Below, one piece after another: positions 1 to 7,704 of a stretch of 9,350 nucleotides of DNA (positions are counted from its first letter, which is position 1; every line of letters starts with the position of its first letter). The DNA lies in assembly GCA_041739035.1 (NCBI GenBank), contig JBGSOQ010000442.1, positions 1 to 9,350 on the forward strand, read 5' to 3'. The stretch is from XYD12-FULL-36-8 sp041739035. GTDB lineage: Bacteria > Bacteroidota > Ignavibacteria > Ignavibacteriales > Ignavibacteriaceae. The translations under genes and the position numbers were made by a program. The notes below the pieces were generated by a model. That model saw nothing but the letters and a program-made list of their open reading frames with translations. It had not been told where the DNA came from and did no database searches.

Positions 1-2016
1 GTTGTTGAATCAATGCATTTGCTAATTGAAAACTGTAGCATCAATCCCGGAGAAATTATTTTAATTGCACATTCAACCACACAGGCCACAAATGCTTTGC
101 TGGAGGGAGATGTAGCAGTTGTAGGAATTATAGGTATGGGCAAAGGTTTTGAAGGAAGGCGTGCAAAGAAGGAGATTAATCTTAAGAACATTGAACTTTC
201 ACCAGGGAAATTTCTCCAAACAAGATTTAGATTTATTAATGTTTCTTCTTCACTCAGTGAAGAACTAGTAAAAAGAATTATAAATGAACTTCTAAATGAC
301 GGTGCACAGGTTATTGTAGCGTCAGAGGCATTCGGTGTTGATGATACAAAAAACGAAGATTTTATTATTAACATCGCTGAGAAAATGAATCTTCAGGCGA
401 CTGCAGCGAGTCGAATTTCAAGGCTGTATGGTTTGAGAGTTAGAACACGTACTGCAGTCATTAACGCCAGCATGATGCCTAAAATGCTTGAGACTGCCAA
501 TTTAACAGAAGAAGCTATACGCAAAAGTAATGTTAAAGCTCCACTTATGGTTATGCGATCGGATGGAGGAATAATGGACATAAACGAAATGCGAAAACGT
601 CCTATTCTAACTATGCTTTCAGGTCCCGCTGCAGGAGTAGCCGCGGCGCTAATGTATGAAAAAGTTTCTGATGGAATTTTTCTTGAAGTTGGCGGAACCT
701 CAACTGATATTTCAGTCATTAAAAATGGTAAACCTCAAGTTAAAAGTGCGCAAATCGGCGGCAATAAACTTTATTTAAGAACTCTTGATGTCAGAACACT
801 TGGAATTGCCGGTGGCTCAATCCCTAGAATTCAAGGTAATAAAATTTTTGATGTTGGTCCGCGCAGCGCACACATAGCAGAATTAAACTATGTTTCGTTT
901 AGTGATGAGGATTTTTCCAATATTGAATTGGAAAAAATCCAACCTCTAAAAAATGATCCTGATGATTACCTTGCAATAAACCTAAAATCTGAGCCGAATA
1001 AAAAATTCACTATCACTCCAACAGGCGCATCAAATTTTCTTGGATTAGTAAAAGATATTGGGCATGGTGCCGCAAATCTCAACTCAATAAAAAAATGTTT
1101 TGAATCGCTTGGAAAAATCCTAAATAAGGAACCAAAAGAAATTGCAAAGGAAATTCTCACAATTTCAGCGGAAAAAGTTAAGCCCATTATCTCTCAGCTA
1201 ACGAGAGAATATAAACTTGATAAAGAAATAATTCAGCTTGTTGGCGGCGGCGGCGGTGCATCAGCTTTGGTTCCCTTTACAGCGGCACATCTCAACTTTC
1301 CGCATAAAATTGCAAAAGATTGTGAAGTTGTTTCTGCTATTGGTGCAGCGCTCGGAATGATAAGGGATTCAATTGAAAAGACGATTATAAATCCCACTGA
1401 GAATGATATTATATCGCTTCGTCAGCAAGCCTTCGATTCAGTTGCCTCAATGGGCGCAGTTCCCGATTCTATAGAAGTTACTGTTGAAATCGACTCAAAG
1501 AATAAAAAAGTTATTGCTGTTGCAATGGGTTCAAGTGAAATGCGGTTACGCGATGTCGAGGTAAAAGAACTTACCGAAAGTGAAATTGCAAAAATTGCAG
1601 CAGCCTCTATGAGAACAAATGAAAATTTGGTAGTTATATCAGGAAAAACTTCGTTCTTTTATGCATTTACTTTCAAACAAATTAAAAAACATTTATTGGG
1701 TTTGATAAAACAGGAAACTCAAAAACTAAGAGTAATTGATCGTGAAGGAACTATAAAGCTTCAGCTAAATAATGCTCACTGCGCAAATGTAATTGCTGAG
1801 TCGGTAAAATCAAAAATAAAAGAAATGATTGGAACTCTTACTACTTTCGGAGATGCCGGGGCATTAATACCGGATATCTTTTTATTAATTTCTTCTAAGA
1901 TTGTTGATTTAACTGGACTCATTAACGAATCACAAATTATGGCACTTGTAGATTTTGAACTCTCCAAACTACCTAAGAATGAAAACATTATTGTAATAGT
2001 TTCACCGAAAAAGTGA
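1..2016 (+). CDS. Hydantoinase/oxoprolinase (HyuA-like) family protein, 5'-partial
   Basis: Family members have an actin/hexokinase-like (ASKHA) ATPase fold; characterised ones open lactam or hydantoin rings, or carboxylate ketones, using ATP. Visible signatures are the HSTTQATNALLEG phosphate loop (nt 70-108), the RTRTAVINAS segment near nt 442-471, the SGPAAGV stretch near nt 619-639, the second phosphate loop EVGGTSTDIS (nt 685-714) and the glycine-rich LVGGGGGASAL (about nt 1237-1269). An ATG lies at nt 13, but the frame is open back to base 1 and the family's first ATP-binding segment (an N-terminal GGTFTD-type motif, roughly 50-60 residues) is absent, so the true start is almost certainly upstream. 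After VGPRSA (nt 853-870) it reads HIAEL instead of the canonical GADPGPACYG, which marks a divergent subfamily. About 200 C-terminal residues follow the last recognised motif. No HyuB partner follows; the next gene is FAD-oxidoreductase-like. The substrate is unknown. The family call is firm, the reaction is not. Confidence 0.88.
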   Translation, partial: VVESMHLLIENCSINPGEIILIAHSTTQATNALLEGDVAVVGIIGMGKGFEGRRAKKEINLKNIELSPGKFLQTRFRFINVSSSLSEELVKRIINELLNDGAQVIVASEAFGVDDTKNEDFIINIAEKMNLQATAASRISRLYGLRVRTRTAVINASMMPKMLETANLTEEAIRKSNVKAPLMVMRSDGGIMDINEMRKRPILTMLSGPAAGVAAALMYEKVSDGIFLEVGGTSTDISVIKNGKPQVKSAQIGGNKLYLRTLDVRTLGIAGGSIPRIQGNKIFDVGPRSAHIAELNYVSFSDEDFSNIELEKIQPLKNDPDDYLAINLKSEPNKKFTITPTGASNFLGLVKDIGHGAANLNSIKKCFESLGKILNKEPKEIAKEILTISAEKVKPIISQLTREYKLDKEIIQLVGGGGGASALVPFTAAHLNFPHKIAKDCEVVSAIGAALGMIRDSIEKTIINPTENDIISLRQQAFDSVASMGAVPDSIEVTVEIDSKNKKVIAVAMGSSEMRLRDVEVKELTESEIAKIAAASMRTNENLVVISGKTSFFYAFTFKQIKKHLLGLIKQETQKLRVIDREGTIKLQLNNAHCANVIAESVKSKIKEMIGTLTTFGDAGALIPDIFLLISSKIVDLTGLINESQIMALVDFELSKLPKNENIIVIVSPKK

Positions 2017-2876
2017 TTATGGTAACTGATAAAATATATGATTATATAATTTATTCAGCCAATCTTTTTGGGATTATTGCTGCGAAGCATTTGTCACAAA
2101 AAGGCAAAAGTGTTTTACTTCTTAGTTATTACGGTTTTATGGGCGGGAGTATTTCTGAAAGTTTAAATTGTATGCAATCGGTTCATGAACAGAAATTAAA
2201 TCCTGACACAAAACACATATTTGAATCTGTAAAAAACCATAAGCATGGAATCCTTTATCAAAAGGGAGATGAAATTCTCATTAATCCGGAAGTAATTAAA
2301 ATTGTTCTTCAGAAATGTGCTGAACACTCAAAACTTGATTTGTTATTTCACATCGTTCCATTCAAATTGATTGAGAAGGCAGAGTTTCTTGATCTATCGC
2401 TCAGCGGGAAGGAAGGGATTTTTAATGTTCGTGCAAAAACCATTATTGATGCTTCTGAAGAATATGAATTAATTAAAATAATAAATTCAAGTGTTGTGCT
2501 AAGAGGACTATATTATAATATGTTTTTAACCAATCTTTCTGGTGAGAACTGGCAAAGTTTTCAGCTGTTAAAAAAGAAAATAAAACTTAATGATGGACGA
2601 TACTGGGCTTCGTTAGAAATACCGAAACCTGAAAATGAATATTTCATCGAAAACAATTCGCAAAAAATTATTAATGAGTTTGAAGATATTGTTCAGAAGG
2701 GTGGTGGAAGAATTAATGTGCTTGCACCACAGACGCAAAAAGTTTATTCATTCGCTAATGAAAAATTATCCGATAACAATTTTCATATTGATTCTTTGCT
2801 TTCAAAAGAATATAAATTCTGGGAATTATTCAGCAAAACATCTGATCTGGAAAATAAACTAAGCTTACTTAAATGA
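2013..2876 (+). CDS. Degenerate FAD-dependent oxidoreductase-like protein (probable non-FAD-binding paralogue)
   Basis: The 287-residue product resembles the N-terminal half of the FAD oxidoreductase encoded at 3561-4877. Shared features are a YDxxx beta strand, the SVLLxxxYGFxGG turn and a late RAKxxID strand. The cofactor residues are lost: the GxGxxG loop is SANLFG (residues 15-20), the ribose-binding Glu is Ser38 in LLLSYYG, and the DTTGDA segment is DASEEY (146-151). The C-terminal FAD-contacting AGR and PTSSATGEACG segments have no counterpart, and the protein is about 150 residues shorter than its relative. The frame is open throughout, so it is not an obvious frameshift. The start may be GTG at 2013, overlapping the upstream stop by four bases, or ATG at 2019; neither has a clear Shine-Dalgarno. 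The stop overlaps the nanE start (ATGA). It may be a structural or regulatory partner of the intact enzyme, or a decaying gene. The relationship is fairly secure, the role unknown. Confidence 0.7.
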   Translation: MIMVTDKIYDYIIYSANLFGIIAAKHLSQKGKSVLLLSYYGFMGGSISESLNCMQSVHEQKLNPDTKHIFESVKNHKHGILYQKGDEILINPEVIKIVLQKCAEHSKLDLLFHIVPFKLIEKAEFLDLSLSGKEGIFNVRAKTIIDASEEYELIKIINSSVVLRGLYYNMFLTNLSGENWQSFQLLKKKIKLNDGRYWASLEIPKPENEYFIENNSQKIINEFEDIVQKGGGRINVLAPQTQKVYSFANEKLSDNNFHIDSLLSKEYKFWELFSKTSDLENKLSLLK

Positions 2877-3574
2877 ATGAAGAAATTATAAAAAAGCTTT
2901 ATAAAGGTTTAATTGTCTCATGCCAGGCAGAAGGAGATTCACCATTCAATTCACCTGCAGGTGTAACGATGTTTGCCAGAGCCGCTATCTCCGGTGGTGC
3001 TGTAGGTATTCGGAGTGAAGGTGCCGCAAAAACAAAAATGATTTTAGAGTCTGTGAGTGTACCGGTTATTGGATTAATCAAATCAGAATTTGAAGATGGA
3101 CTAGTTAGAATTACAGGTTCTTTCTCAGATGTAGAAGATTTAGTTAGAATTGGGTGTCCAATAATTGCAATTGATGGTACATTTAGAAAGCGAGAAGGAT
3201 TATCGGGTCCTGATTTCATTAACAGAATTAAATCAGAGTTTTCAACTTTAATAATGGCAGATATTGCAACTCAAGAAGAGGCAATTGAATGTGAAAAAGC
3301 CGGAGCCGATTTAATTTCCACAACTTTAAATGGTTATACACCGGAAACACTAAATGATAAAAGATATTCACCAAATTTTGAACTCGTAAAATCGTTATCT
3401 CCGAAAATTGAAATACCCTTAATTGCCGAGGGAAGAATTAATACTCCTCAAGCCGCAAGAGAAATTATGACGTTAGGCGCTTATGCAGTCGTAGTCGGAA
3501 CAGCAATCAGCCGTCCGCAAATTATTACAAGCTGGTTTGTAGAAGAAATCAATAAACTTAATGAAACCTCTTAA
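2873..3574 (+). CDS. nanE: N-acetylmannosamine-6-phosphate 2-epimerase
   Basis: This enzyme interconverts ManNAc-6-phosphate and GlcNAc-6-phosphate in the cytoplasm, the step that feeds N-acetylmannosamine or sialic acid carbon into the GlcNAc-6-P pool. The 233 residues match the usual length for this TIM-barrel family. Diagnostic segments are GLIVSCQA (12-19), GIRSEG (45-50), GLIKSEF with the likely catalytic Lys70, AIDGT (99-103), MADIAT (128-133), STTLNGYT (149-156), IAEGRI with the likely catalytic Glu186, and VVVGTAISRP (206-215), which forms the phosphate-binding end. No key residue appears to be missing. The ATG overlaps the stop of the upstream gene as ATGA, and the 3' end overlaps the next gene by 14 bases, so translation is probably coupled. 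Sialate lyase (NanA) and ManNAc kinase (NanK) are not in the window, so the source of ManNAc-6-P is open. The family assignment is firm. Confidence 0.95.
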   Translation: MNEEIIKKLYKGLIVSCQAEGDSPFNSPAGVTMFARAAISGGAVGIRSEGAAKTKMILESVSVPVIGLIKSEFEDGLVRITGSFSDVEDLVRIGCPIIAIDGTFRKREGLSGPDFINRIKSEFSTLIMADIATQEEAIECEKAGADLISTTLNGYTPETLNDKRYSPNFELVKSLSPKIEIPLIAEGRINTPQAAREIMTLGAYAVVVGTAISRPQIITSWFVEEINKLNETS

Positions 3575-4877
3575 TACCAAATACGATGTTGTAGTTGCTG
3601 GGGCAGGAATTGCGGGAATAAGTGCTGCCATAAAAGCCGCTCGTGAAGGGGCTTCTGTTTTGCTTATTGAACATTATGGTTTTGTTGGCGGAATGTCAAC
3701 TGCAGGTATGGTCTCACCCTTAATGAAGCACTCAATAAATGGGGAATCTTTAGTTAGAGGGGTCTTTGAAGATATAGAAATTCAGATGCGAAACAGAAAC
3801 GGAATGATTGATAACGGATTTTATGCCTCATCATTTCGTGCTTCAGCTTTTAAGCTGTTGGATAAAGCTAATTGTTCTGTTCTTCTGCATGCCGAAATTC
3901 TGAAAGTAAACAGAATAAAGAACAGTATTGAATCAATAAGCGTATTGATAAATGGCGCAGTGCATGAAATTCGGGCAAAAGTATTTATTGATACAACAGG
4001 TGATGCGCAAATAATTTTTTTAGGAAATTTCCCATTTATAAAAGGTGATGAAAATACTGGAAAGCTTCAGGCTCTCACTCTTTTCTTCAGAATGAACAAC
4101 ATTGATATTAAAAGCGTAACTAAATATGCAGTTGCTAATAAAAGTAATTTCTTTGATTGGATGGAATATGATTTTGATTTTTCAAAGATAATTTCAATTG
4201 CAGGTTATTTTGATCAAGTTAAAAAAGCGATAAGTGAAAATCGATTACATGAAGATATTCAATACATATTTTTTACAACCTTACCAGAGTCAGGCGAAGG
4301 ATCTTTTAACACATCAAACATTTTAGGAATTGATGCTTCAACGTCGCACAGCCTAACCCAGGCAGAACTGATTGGTAGAAAACAAGTTTACCAGGTTGTA
4401 AAAATTTTACAGGATGAGATACCAGGATTTGAAAATTCCATTTTACTTGAAACCGCTGTTCAAGTCGGAGTTAGGGAAACACGCAGAGCAATTGGAGAGT
4501 ATATTATCACAGGTGATGATATTAAATTTGCCCAAAAGTTTGACGATGCTGTTGCAAGAGCTTGTTATGGAATCGATATTCATGGACAAAGGGATGAACA
4601 GAGCAGGATGGAACATTTAGCAGAAGGGCAATATTATGAAATTCCAATGCGAGCCTTAATAGTGAAGAGCTCTGAGAATTTGCTGGTTGCTGGAAGATGT
4701 ATTTCATCAACAAGAGAGGGGCATAGTGCATTGAGAATTCAACCGACATCATCCGCTACCGGAGAGGCGTGCGGTGCTTTGGCGGCTTTGAGTGTGAAAC
4801 AGAATAAATCTATAAGAGAAGTGAACTATTTAGATTTGATGAAATTGTTAGAATATAATCTTGCCCAAAAATCATGA
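3561..4877 (+). CDS. FAD-dependent oxidoreductase (FAD_oxidored family)
   Basis: This is a flavoprotein of the FAD_oxidored type (pfam12831-like). An N-terminal Rossmann fold carries YDVVVAGAGIAG (8-19, GxGxxG at 14-19), Glu37 in LLIEHYGFVGG, which should bind the FAD ribose, and FIDTTGDA (142-149). The C-terminal LLVAGRCISSTREGHSALR (374-392) and QPTSSATGEACG (394-405) close the FAD site as in family members. At 438 residues it has the expected size, and no signal peptide is seen, so it should be cytoplasmic. The start at 3561 fits because the first beta strand begins at residue 8; this makes a 14-base overlap with nanE. The stop overlaps the phosphomutase start as ATGA. The substrate cannot be read from the sequence; the context suggests a sugar or amino-sugar derivative. 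A degenerate relative lies on the other side of nanE, so the two may work together. Confidence 0.9.
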   Translation: MKPLNTKYDVVVAGAGIAGISAAIKAAREGASVLLIEHYGFVGGMSTAGMVSPLMKHSINGESLVRGVFEDIEIQMRNRNGMIDNGFYASSFRASAFKLLDKANCSVLLHAEILKVNRIKNSIESISVLINGAVHEIRAKVFIDTTGDAQIIFLGNFPFIKGDENTGKLQALTLFFRMNNIDIKSVTKYAVANKSNFFDWMEYDFDFSKIISIAGYFDQVKKAISENRLHEDIQYIFFTTLPESGEGSFNTSNILGIDASTSHSLTQAELIGRKQVYQVVKILQDEIPGFENSILLETAVQVGVRETRRAIGEYIITGDDIKFAQKFDDAVARACYGIDIHGQRDEQSRMEHLAEGQYYEIPMRALIVKSSENLLVAGRCISSTREGHSALRIQPTSSATGEACGALAALSVKQNKSIREVNYLDLMKLLEYNLAQKS

Positions 4878-6286
4878 AAATTATTTTTGGAACCGATGGT
4901 TGGCGTGGATTATTAGATAGCGAAGTAAATAGTGAATCCATTTCATTGGTGGCCCAGGCTTTTGCAGATTATAATCTTCAATTACCTGCCAACCCAAAAA
5001 TAGCTATTGGATTTGATGGCAGAAGAGATTCAGATCAATTAGCTAAGATATTTGCCGAGGTTCTCTCTGGAAATGGAATTAAAGTTTATCTTTCTGATAA
5101 AATAATTCCAACTCCCGTTCTCTCTTACTTCGTCAAGCAGAATTTATTAAGTGCAGGTGTGATGATTACTGCATCGCATAATCCTCCGGAATATAATGGG
5201 GTAAAATTTAAAGCAAACTATGGCGGGCCATTTCTAACCGAAGAAACTCTCAAAGTTGAAGAATTAATTGGCAAATCTTCAGTAAAGAAGAATTCTGAAG
5301 AATTTGAAAAAACAAACTTACTTCATGCTTATTTTTCACAAATTCAAAAGCTTATAAACTTTGAGTTAATTAGACAATCGAAAATAAAAATTTTAATTGA
5401 CTCAATGGGCGGAGCAGGTTCAGATTATTTAGAACAAATTTTAAAGTCAAATAACATTCAGGCAAAAACAATTTTTAATCCACCGAGTGAAAATTTTTAT
5501 GGCAGATTACCTGAACCGATCGAGAAGAATCTTGATGAATTGAAAGTTGAATTAGAGAATAATGAATATTCATTAGGTGTTGCAACCGATGGTGATGCAG
5601 ATCGTATCGGAATATTGAGCGACGAGGGTAAATGGATAAGTTCGCAAGAAACTATTTTATTGCTGGCAGATTACACAATAAATAAAAAACATTTTGAAGG
5701 CAGCATTGTTAAAACATCATCAGTAACAGATAAATTAAAATCCCTATTTGAAAATGAGCAAAGAAAAGTCTTAGACGTTCAAGTTGGTTTTAAGTACATA
5801 ACGGAAGAAATGGTTAAATGTAATATCGCATTTGGCTGTGAAGAAAGCGGAGGGTTTGGTTACGGAGTTCACATGCCTGAGCGTGATGGGATTCTTTCTG
5901 CATTATTAATTATCGAAATGCTGGCTCAATCAGGATACTTGAAGTTAAGCGAATATGTAACACACAAAAGAAAAGAACTTGGATTAATTCATTATTCAAG
6001 AGCCGATTTTCAATACGATAAGCCCAACCGTTCGGAGATACTGCCTAAAATTTTTTCTAAACCATCTGAAAAAATTGGCTTATTCAAAATTAAGGAGACA
6101 AAAACTTTTTTAAGCAGCCGCGGGATTATAAATGGAATCAAGTATATTCTTGAGGGAGAAAATCAGTGGCTGTTATTGCGTTCGTCAGAAACAGAACCAA
6201 TAATTAGAATTTATGCAGAAGGCAGCAGCGATAAAGAAGTATTAATTTTATTGAACTTAGGAAAAAATTTATTTAATAGTGAATAA
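4874..6286 (+). CDS. Phosphoglucomutase/phosphomannomutase family phosphohexomutase
   Basis: This alpha-D-phosphohexomutase moves a phosphate between C1 and C6 of a hexose, most likely glucose, mannose or glucosamine. All four family signatures are present in order: the phosphoserine loop TASHNPPEYNGVKF (99-112, active Ser101), the metal loop DGDADR (239-244), the sugar-recognition loop CEESGG (322-327) and the C-terminal phosphate loop RSSETEPIIRIYAE (436-449). PERDG (335-339) and RLPEPIEKNL (211-220) place it with the broad Pgm/ManB group. The 470-residue length is normal. The start is well fixed because the fold begins at once with MKIIFGTDGWRG, and the ATG overlaps the upstream stop (ATGA). 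Sugar specificity (PGM, PMM or GlmM-like) cannot be told from the motifs alone. Linkage to NanE and a GH38 mannosidase-like protein favours mannose or amino-sugar phosphates, by inference. Confidence 0.93.
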   Translation: MKIIFGTDGWRGLLDSEVNSESISLVAQAFADYNLQLPANPKIAIGFDGRRDSDQLAKIFAEVLSGNGIKVYLSDKIIPTPVLSYFVKQNLLSAGVMITASHNPPEYNGVKFKANYGGPFLTEETLKVEELIGKSSVKKNSEEFEKTNLLHAYFSQIQKLINFELIRQSKIKILIDSMGGAGSDYLEQILKSNNIQAKTIFNPPSENFYGRLPEPIEKNLDELKVELENNEYSLGVATDGDADRIGILSDEGKWISSQETILLLADYTINKKHFEGSIVKTSSVTDKLKSLFENEQRKVLDVQVGFKYITEEMVKCNIAFGCEESGGFGYGVHMPERDGILSALLIIEMLAQSGYLKLSEYVTHKRKELGLIHYSRADFQYDKPNRSEILPKIFSKPSEKIGLFKIKETKTFLSSRGIINGIKYILEGENQWLLLRSSETEPIIRIYAEGSSDKEVLILLNLGKNLFNSE

Positions 6287-6330
6287 CCTTTTTTTGAAAA
6301 AGAATTAATAAGAATTGCTGCAAAGTTAAA
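6287..6330. other. Only clear intergenic gap in the operon (44 bases)
   Basis: This short gap separates the phosphomutase stop from the HAD gene start. It is almost all A/T, with a T run then an A run (6289-6301) that could pair only as a weak A-T stem with a three-base loop. I see no clear Shine-Dalgarno, no convincing promoter pair and no terminator U-tract after a strong stem, so transcription probably reads through. Confidence 0.5.
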
Positions 6331-7704
6331 ATGAAAAAGAAAATTTTAGATAAAAACGAAGCCAAACGAATTTTATCAAATTTAGGTGATGAGTTTGCCT
6401 TAGTAAAAAACCCGGATTATGTGTATCCCGATTATGAATTATATCCGCTTGCACCAAAAATAAAAGCTCCGGTTGCCAATCTTGTGGCAGCAGTTATGGA
6501 TATGGATGGGACAACCACTTCAACTGAATTATTATGCATACATTCACTTGAGTTTATGATACGAAAATTCTCGGGGAGAGTGAAGCCAAACCAATGGATT
6601 GGCTTAGATGAAGTCAAAGATTATCCGCATATTATTGGCAATAGCACAACAAAGCATGTTGAATTCCTTGTTAAAAAATATCAGTCCACATTTATTCGTG
6701 ATGAAATAATTAAATCCTTTTTATTTGCTGCGGTGTGGACTCTATCCATAGGAAAAGATGATAAGCGCAAAGAGGAAGTTAAAAACAATTTATTCCAAGC
6801 CGGTTTCTATAATTTGGTGAAGGATGAAAAACTCACAAATATAAAGTCTGTACGTGCGCTCAATGAAGAAGAAAAAGGAAATATTTTAAAATATCTTTTC
6901 GAAAAATATCACTCGAGTTTAAAAAATCTTGATTTCAATTTTTTAGTTCGTTTCGGAATTGATGTTTATTATCAGCATTATCACGAAATACTTGAAAGAA
7001 TAAAACTTGGTGAGGGCAAAATCATTGCTGAAGAATTGTTCCAAAATCAGGACAAACATCTAATTGAAGCAATGCCCGGAGTTATAGTGTTCCTTCCTCT
7101 GATAAAAGGCTTAATCGATAGTTATGAGAGCATTTATTTTGATTATTTGCTTCAAGATTATGAATTGAAATCAGGTAAAAGCTATGATGCTAAAAAAATT
7201 GATAAAGCAAGAAATTCTTTTATCAAACTTTGTAAACGATTTAATGATAATCCGCTAAAAACTTCTATAGTGACTTCATCAATTTTGTATGAAGCTGATA
7301 TTGTAATGCGCGAGGTTTTCAATCTCATAGTTTCGGAGCTCGAAAAAATAATTCCTCAATCAGAAAGTAAAAGAAAATTGCTCCATCATTTCAGAAATTA
7401 TAATCGATACTATGATGCTGTTGTTACTGCAAGTGATTCAAGTGAGATACGACTAAAACCTCATCGCGATCTTTACAGCATCGGATTAAACAAACTCGGT
7501 ATCCCGCAAGGCAAGTTCAATCAGGTAATAGGATTTGAAGACAGCGAGAGCGGAACAATAGCAATCCGTGCTGCAGGAATCGGATTATCTGTTGCTGTTC
7601 CATTTGCCCAAACCTCAGGACACAACATGAACGCCGCAGCTTATATTTGTAAAAATGGTTTGCCCGAAGTAATATTAAAACACAATCTGTTTTTGAAGGA
7701 TTAA
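6331..7704 (+). CDS. HAD-superfamily hydrolase with N-terminal extension and enlarged cap/insertions
   Basis: This is a probable phosphatase or phosphomutase of the haloacid dehalogenase superfamily. Motif I is VMDMDGTTTST (55-65; nucleophile Asp57, second Asp59). Motif II is probably Thr315 or a neighbouring Ser in SIVTSS (312-317). Motif III is Lys376 in RLKPHRD, and motif IV is GFEDSESGTIAIRAAGI (401-417, Asp404), a pattern typical of the beta-phosphoglucomutase-like branch. Length is 457 residues, about twice that branch's usual size. There are about 54 residues before motif I, a helical cap-like region of roughly 180 residues (65-245), and a second charged insertion of about 60 (252-311) between the usual PGV turn and motif II. 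No signal peptide or membrane segment is seen, so it is likely cytoplasmic. The start follows a short A/T-rich gap; the stop TAA shares one base with the next ATG. The substrate is unknown; a sugar phosphate from the same operon is plausible. Confidence 0.85.
   Translation: MKKKILDKNEAKRILSNLGDEFALVKNPDYVYPDYELYPLAPKIKAPVANLVAAVMDMDGTTTSTELLCIHSLEFMIRKFSGRVKPNQWIGLDEVKDYPHIIGNSTTKHVEFLVKKYQSTFIRDEIIKSFLFAAVWTLSIGKDDKRKEEVKNNLFQAGFYNLVKDEKLTNIKSVRALNEEEKGNILKYLFEKYHSSLKNLDFNFLVRFGIDVYYQHYHEILERIKLGEGKIIAEELFQNQDKHLIEAMPGVIVFLPLIKGLIDSYESIYFDYLLQDYELKSGKSYDAKKIDKARNSFIKLCKRFNDNPLKTSIVTSSILYEADIVMREVFNLIVSELEKIIPQSESKRKLLHHFRNYNRYYDAVVTASDSSEIRLKPHRDLYSIGLNKLGIPQGKFNQVIGFEDSESGTIAIRAAGIGLSVAVPFAQTSGHNMNAAAYICKNGLPEVILKHNLFLKD
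7695..7700 (+). promoter_or_regulatory. Possible Shine-Dalgarno for the GH38 gene
   Basis: GAAGGA sits inside the last codons of the HAD gene, three bases before the ATG at 7704. It is the only purine-rich site in the window close to a start that resembles a Shine-Dalgarno, although the spacing is shorter than usual. The TAATG stop/start overlap suggests that coupling may matter more. Confidence 0.35.

Noticed and set aside
393..719. Minus-strand open frame of 108 codons
   Set aside because: It lies fully opposite strongly conserved HyuA motifs, resembles no family I know, and is best explained as a shadow of the real gene. The same holds for the minus-strand frames at 966-1187, 1776-1988, 2899-3219, 4522-4752, 6432-6617 and 8331-8588.
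1243..1257. GGC trinucleotide run
   Set aside because: It encodes the glycine-rich loop expected in this protein family; the unit keeps the frame and needs no other explanation.
2635..2862. Plus-strand 75-codon frame inside the short FAD-like gene, considered as a frameshifted continuation
   Set aside because: Its translation does not resemble the C-terminal half of the intact FAD oxidoreductase, and the host frame stays open to its own stop, so neither a frameshift nor a second gene is supported.
6288..6302. T-run/A-run inverted repeat after the phosphomutase gene, considered as a terminator
   Set aside because: The stem is six pairs, nearly all A-T, with no following T tract, and the downstream genes continue in the same direction.
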